Of a DNA stretch of 64,000 nt, positions 60,268-64,000 are shown piece after piece. The translations under genes were made by a program, and so were the position numbers. The stretch's first letter is position 1, and each line of letters begins with the position of its first letter. The notes under the pieces were generated by a model. That model ran no database searches, was not told the DNA's origin, and saw only the letters and a program-made list of their open reading frames with translations. The stretch lies in NCBI GenBank assembly GCA_964396595.1, contig CAYNFR010000021.1, positions 1-64,000 on the forward strand. Reading direction: 5' to 3'. This DNA is from CAYNFR01 sp964396595 (GTDB lineage: Bacteria; Bacteroidota; Bacteroidia; Chitinophagales; Saprospiraceae).

Positions 60268-61659
60268 TCAATGTTTTATGATCATTTTTATAGGATCCCA
60301 ATTGACAATATCATTTTTAAAATAGCTAAGATTAGCAGCAATGGAAGGCCCGGCTGCTCGCAGTCCAAAGGCAGAATCCTCGACCAACTTTGTGCCATTC
60401 AAAATGGCGTCGATAAAATGAGCCCAATGATCAACATTGGAGTCATATCCTTGTGGTTCATGAAAAACACGGACCCCCGGTTCGTACACTTCTAGTTTGT
60501 CTGGTGGATAAGTTGACTTAAACCACTGTTCATATTCTTTTTGTTGAGCAGCCGTGAAAGTATCAAAGGAATCCCAGCCGCCATATGATGGACGTCTAGA
60601 TATTTTATTGCGCTTAAGCTCAATACTCGACCATCCTACAGTCATCATACCTTCTGTACCTATGAGCTGTACATGCGTAGCGCCGCCTGAGCCATCAACA
60701 AAGTTTGACCGAATCTGTACATTAAATGCAGGATGGGTTTTCGTATCCGGATAGTCATACAACGCTAGCATGACATCGGGTACATCTCTTCCATCCTTCC
60801 AAAATCGCAAGCCTCCACTACTTACAATTCTGTCTGGGCCGAGCGAATCCATAATTATATGAAGGGAAGTAAAGAGATGCACAAAGAGATCACCTGCCAC
60901 ACCCGTACCATAATCAATGTAATTTCTCCATCTGAAAAAACGAACCGGATCAAATCGCATCCGGGGCGCATCACCAATGAATGCATCCCAATCAATCTGC
61001 TCAGCTGTCGCATCTAGCGGAATAGAATATTGCCATGCGCCATTGGAAGTATTTCGGTCGTATCGTATGTCAGCCATGATAATATCACCGATCGCTCCCT
61101 GAGAAATCAGCTCTTTCGCCTTCCAGACACTTAAGGCACTGCCGCGCTGAGAGCCGATCTGGAGAGGTACACCATTTGATTTTCGCTCCGCCTCTATGAC
61201 CGCCAAACCCTCCTCAAGCCGGTGCACCATCGGTTTTTCGCAATAAACAGGGATTCCTTTAGCCAAAGCGGCAATAGTCATATGATCATGCCAATGATCC
61301 GACGTACTGATACATACAGCATCTATATCAGGTCGATCTAACAGATCCCTATAGTCACGCGTAGTGTAAATATGTTTTCCATAAAGCTCTTTGACTCTGT
61401 CCAATCTCCCATTATACAAGTCACAAGCAGCCGCAATTTCAACACCCGGTATACTAAGCGCTGATCGGATATTATCGAATCCCTGTATTCCGCAGCCGAT
61501 GAATCCCACACGGATTCTATCCTGTAAACCGAACTTACGTTCATTAAGTAAGAGAATTTGTTCGCGAGATGCTTCCATCTCTCTCGATAAGATCGACCCA
61601 CTTCCTACCATCATGCCAGCAAGTCCTACCTTCTTCAAAAATTCGCGTCGAGCGTTCAT
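60268..61659 (-). CDS. Gfo/Idh/MocA family oxidoreductase with Tat signal
   Basis: The 463-residue protein starts with a twin-arginine signal (NARREFLKKVGLAGMMVGSGSIL), so it folds in the cytosol and is exported. A Rossmann NAD(P)-binding half (RVGFIGCGIQGFDNIRSAL, with AACDLYNGRL) includes the EKPMVH motif of the family (YCEKPMVHRLEEG). The C-terminal alpha/beta domain is typical of MocA enzymes. Such proteins oxidise or reduce sugars or sugar derivatives, often in polysaccharide use. It is divergent from gap and follows the BNR-repeat gene's 5' end by 45 bases. Confidence 0.9.
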   Translation of the reverse strand: MNARREFLKKVGLAGMMVGSGSILSREMEASREQILLLNERKFGLQDRIRVGFIGCGIQGFDNIRSALSIPGVEIAAACDLYNGRLDRVKELYGKHIYTTRDYRDLLDRPDIDAVCISTSDHWHDHMTIAALAKGIPVYCEKPMVHRLEEGLAVIEAERKSNGVPLQIGSQRGSALSVWKAKELISQGAIGDIIMADIRYDRNTSNGAWQYSIPLDATAEQIDWDAFIGDAPRMRFDPVRFFRWRNYIDYGTGVAGDLFVHLFTSLHIIMDSLGPDRIVSSGGLRFWKDGRDVPDVMLALYDYPDTKTHPAFNVQIRSNFVDGSGGATHVQLIGTEGMMTVGWSSIELKRNKISRRPSYGGWDSFDTFTAAQQKEYEQWFKSTYPPDKLEVYEPGVRVFHEPQGYDSNVDHWAHFIDAILNGTKLVEDSAFGLRAAGPSIAANLSYFKNDIVNWDPIKMIIKH

Positions 61660-61737
61660 AAATGCTTTAATGATTTGTTGACAGTAGCTGTAAATTAAGC
61701 TAAATACATTACATTGTTCTAATCAGCCTCCGAAAAT

Positions 61738-61745
61738 CAAAATTA
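61738..61745 (-). promoter_or_regulatory. Possible -7 box of the MocA-family gene
   Basis: On the minus strand TAATTTTG matches TAnnTTTG and lies about 79 bases before the ATG at 61659. The -33 partner is unclear. Confidence 0.4.
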
Positions 61746-61820
61746 TCTAATCATTTGGTCATCAAGGATAAAAAATAATCTCTATTTTATATTCTTTCCC
61801 TCCTTTCGACCGCTAAAGAT

Positions 61821-61828
61821 TAAATTTG
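61821..61828 (+). promoter_or_regulatory. Probable -7 box of the gap-pgk operon
   Basis: TAAATTTG matches TAnnTTTG and lies 23 bases before the gap ATG at 61851. A TTG at the usual -33 distance is not seen, although the region upstream is T-rich. Confidence 0.55.
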
Positions 61829-61850
61829 CACGGCATAAAAAAATGACATC

Positions 61851-62849
61851 ATGAAAAAAAGAATCGCCATTAATGGTTTCGGTCGTATCGGGAGATTGAC
61901 CTTCAGAAATCTTCTCAAAAACGAGAATATTGAAGTAGTAGGAATAAATGACTTGACAGACAATAAGGTGTTAGCCCACCTATTAAAATACGATAGTGCT
62001 CATGGCCCATTCGACGGAGAAGTGAGTGCTAGCTCTACAGAATTAATTGTCAATGGCCATAAAATACAAGCTTCAGCAGAACGTGACCCAAGCAAGCTGA
62101 ACTGGGGAGAGCTAGATGTTGATCTGGTACTGGAATGTACAGGAAGGTTTGTTTCTAAAGAGGACGCATCTATGCATCTTAAAGCCGGAGCGAAAGATGT
62201 TCTGATATCTGCACCTGCCAAAGGATCCGATGTTCAAACGATCGTACTCGGTGTAAATGATCATGAATTGGACAGACGTAAAAATGTATTTTCCAATGCT
62301 TCATGTACCACTAACTGTCTAGCACCACTGGTCAAAGTCCTTGAAGACAACTATGGCATTATCAATGGTTCGATGACAACGATTCACGCTTATACTGCTG
62401 ATCAAAATATCCAAGATGCACCGCACAAAGATCTTAGAAGAGCACGTGCTGCTGCTTATAACATCGTACCTACCTCTACCGGTGCAGCTTCTGCTATTAA
62501 AGAAGTGATTCCTAATTTTGGTGATAAAATATTCGCCATAGCTGTTCGTGTACCTGTCGTGACAGGATCTATGGTGGAACTAAATGTGAATCTCAAAAGA
62601 AAAGTAACCGCCGCAGAGGTAAATGCGAAATTCAAAGAATATGCTGAAGGGTCCATGAAAGGAATCTTACAATATTGTGAAGACCCTATTGTTTCCGGTG
62701 ATATTGTAAGAAGTCCATATTCTTCCATATTTGATTCCCTGCTTACCGATGTGAATGACAATATGCTAAAGGTGGTCAGCTGGTACGACAACGAAGCAGG
62801 TTATTCTGCACGTCTAGCGGATCTTGCTGCACGAATAGTAAAAGCCTAA
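61851..62849 (+). CDS. gap: Glyceraldehyde-3-phosphate dehydrogenase
   Basis: GapA catalyses the NAD-dependent oxidation and phosphorylation of glyceraldehyde-3-phosphate. The 332-residue protein has the Rossmann start RIAINGFGRIGRLTFR, the active site SNASCTTNCLAPLVK with catalytic cysteine at residue 152, and the conserved WYDNEAGYSARL near the C-terminus. The phosphorylating class with CTTNC is complete. pgk starts six bases after the stop, so both glycolytic enzymes are co-transcribed from the promoter at 61821. Confidence 0.96.
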   Translation: MKKRIAINGFGRIGRLTFRNLLKNENIEVVGINDLTDNKVLAHLLKYDSAHGPFDGEVSASSTELIVNGHKIQASAERDPSKLNWGELDVDLVLECTGRFVSKEDASMHLKAGAKDVLISAPAKGSDVQTIVLGVNDHELDRRKNVFSNASCTTNCLAPLVKVLEDNYGIINGSMTTIHAYTADQNIQDAPHKDLRRARAAAYNIVPTSTGAASAIKEVIPNFGDKIFAIAVRVPVVTGSMVELNVNLKRKVTAAEVNAKFKEYAEGSMKGILQYCEDPIVSGDIVRSPYSSIFDSLLTDVNDNMLKVVSWYDNEAGYSARLADLAARIVKA

Positions 62850-62855
62850 TACTGA

Positions 62856-64000
62856 TGTCAGCTTATCAAGGCAAGAAAGTCTTAATCCGGGTTGATTTCA
62901 ATGTACCGATGGATAAGTCTTTTAACATTACGGACGATACGCGTATAGTAAAGTCGCTTCCTACGATCAAAAAAGTACTGGGAGAAGGTGGGGCCGTTAT
63001 TCTCATGTCCCATCTGGGGCGACCTTTGAAAAAATTGAAAGAAGACGGTAGCATTGACGTGGAGAAGTTTACCCTTCGCCATGTAGCTCCCCATCTGAGC
63101 AATTTGCTAGACCTGCCGGTCAAATTTTCTTCGGATTGTATAGGACAAATAGCTAAAAGAGCTAGCGAAGAATTGCAGTCCGGAGAGGTGCTACTACTTG
63201 AAAACACCAGATTTCACGCAGGGGAAGAAAAAGGCTCTATAGAAGTGGCGGAGCAATTGGCTTCATTGGGAGACATATATATCAATGATGCCTTCGGAAC
63301 CGCACATAGGGCGCATGCCTCAACTACGATTGTTGCAAATTATTTTGACAAGCCCAACAAGCAATTTGGCTTGCTCATGGATGACGAAATAAAAAATGCT
63401 AATAAAGTTTTGAGCAATCCGGAGCGACCATTCGTAGCCATCACAGGGGGTGCGAAGGTTTCGGATAAATTACTACTTCTCGAGAGATTGATAGATTTTG
63501 CTGACACAGTAATCATTGGCGGCGGAATGGCCTACACCTTCTCCAAGGCTATGGGAGGCAAAATCGGAAATTCCATCTGCGAAGATGACAAACTTGAACT
63601 AGCGCTCACCTTAATGGCTCAAGCTAGAGAAAAAGGCACACAATTGCTACTGCCGGTAGATAATATTGCGGCTGATAGTTTTAGCAATGACGCATCCAGA
63701 CTAACCGTTAAATTTGGAGAGACACCAGATGGATGGGAATGTCTCGATATTGGCCCACAAGCGATTGCAGATTTCAGCAAAGAAATATCTTCTGCGAAGA
63801 CAATCATCTGGAACGGCCCAATGGGTGTATTTGAATTTGACAATTTTGCTGTAGGTACGAATGCCATTGCCCAAGCCGTAGCTGACGCTACCAAAGGTGG
63901 AGCTTATTCTCTTATCGGTGGCGGAGATTCTGTAGCGGCCATTAGCAAAAATGGTCTTGACGACAAGGTAAGCTTCGTATCGACAGGTGGAGGCGCTATG
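62856..64000 (+). CDS. pgk: Phosphoglycerate kinase, cut by the window end
   Basis: Pgk transfers phosphate from 1,3-bisphosphoglycerate to ADP. The frame starts at ATG 62856 and is still open at base 64000, giving 381 of about 395 residues. It shows GKKVLIRVDFNVP near the start, SHLGRP, ENTRFHAGEEKG, the hinge DAFGTAHRAHAST, GGAKVSDKLLLLERL, NGPMGVFE, and the nucleotide-binding GGGDSVAAI. The N-terminus is slightly shorter than usual because it lacks the common lead segment before GKK. The last visible residues STGGGAM belong to the C-terminal domain. Confidence 0.95.

Noticed and set aside
1..64000. CRISPR array, rRNA operon, plasmid or phage origin
   Set aside because: No regularly spaced direct repeats, rRNA motifs, cas genes or replication genes were seen anywhere in the window.

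Overview
The window is a chromosomal segment of a Bacteroidota bacterium, most likely a marine or environmental member of the Saprospiria or a related class; the exact taxon cannot be fixed from the sequence alone. The evidence is gliding genes gldA-gldF-gldG, a secreted protein with a type IX secretion C-terminal tail, TonB-dependent uptake with an N-terminal carboxypeptidase-like domain, DUF3098, a tricorn-type protease, sortilin/BNR-repeat and Gfo/Idh/MocA secreted enzymes, and repeated TAnnTTTG -7 promoter elements instead of the sigma70 TATAAT box. Several genes appear to start at TTG and Shine-Dalgarno sequences are weak, which is also usual for the phylum. No phage, CRISPR array, plasmid origin or intact insertion sequence is visible.

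Layout. 1-5.8 kb: end of a tRNA-Arg, then yigZ-MATE-coaE, an opposing block (cobalamin adenosyltransferase, LolD/MacB-type ATPase, gatC), a deoxynucleoside kinase and yggS. 5.9-10.6 kb: a type IX-secreted FG-GAP protein, a TonB-like protein and a secreted hypothetical. 10.7-16.4 kb: cysteine synthesis (cysE-cysM), a glycosyltransferase, a sterol-desaturase-family protein, tag, and a class V aminotransferase. 16.6-22.2 kb: a complete RND efflux operon (adaptor, pump, TolC). 22.2-27.5 kb: mrp, a RibF protein fused to a family 2 glycosyltransferase, an RluA-type synthase, a lipoprotein and rimM. 27.5-31.9 kb: a divergent nucleoside transporter/uridine kinase pair, tRNA-Ala, an ERI1-type exonuclease and an acyltransferase. 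32.0-40.7 kb: ten minus-strand genes packed with overlaps or tiny gaps, linking an FtsX-like protein, DUF3098, uppP, truB, gldA-gldF-gldG, an S1/P1-like secreted enzyme, a DUF368 protein and acpH. 41-46.7 kb: two small beta-barrel proteins, a glycerophosphodiesterase, a YheT hydrolase and leuS. 46.7-61.7 kb: metallo-beta-lactamase-fold enzyme, VIT-type transporter, TonB-dependent receptor, tricorn protease, lipocalin-like protein, BNR-repeat protein and a Tat-exported oxidoreductase. 61.9-64 kb: gap-pgk, with pgk running off the end.

Most of the window is core housekeeping. The accessory signal lies in two gaps. One (47.7-48.4 kb) holds a broken REP-associated (Y1/IS200-like) transposase that has lost its HUH motif, flanked by hairpins. 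The other (55.0-56.05 kb) holds a frameshifted Bro-N/DinD-like gene abutting a DprA-like fragment and a nested-hairpin element. The two gaps share a roughly 26-base motif centred on TTAGCATTTAAC. The most unusual intact gene is the RibF-glycosyltransferase fusion at 23.4-25.5 kb, for which no internal start codon is visible at the domain junction.
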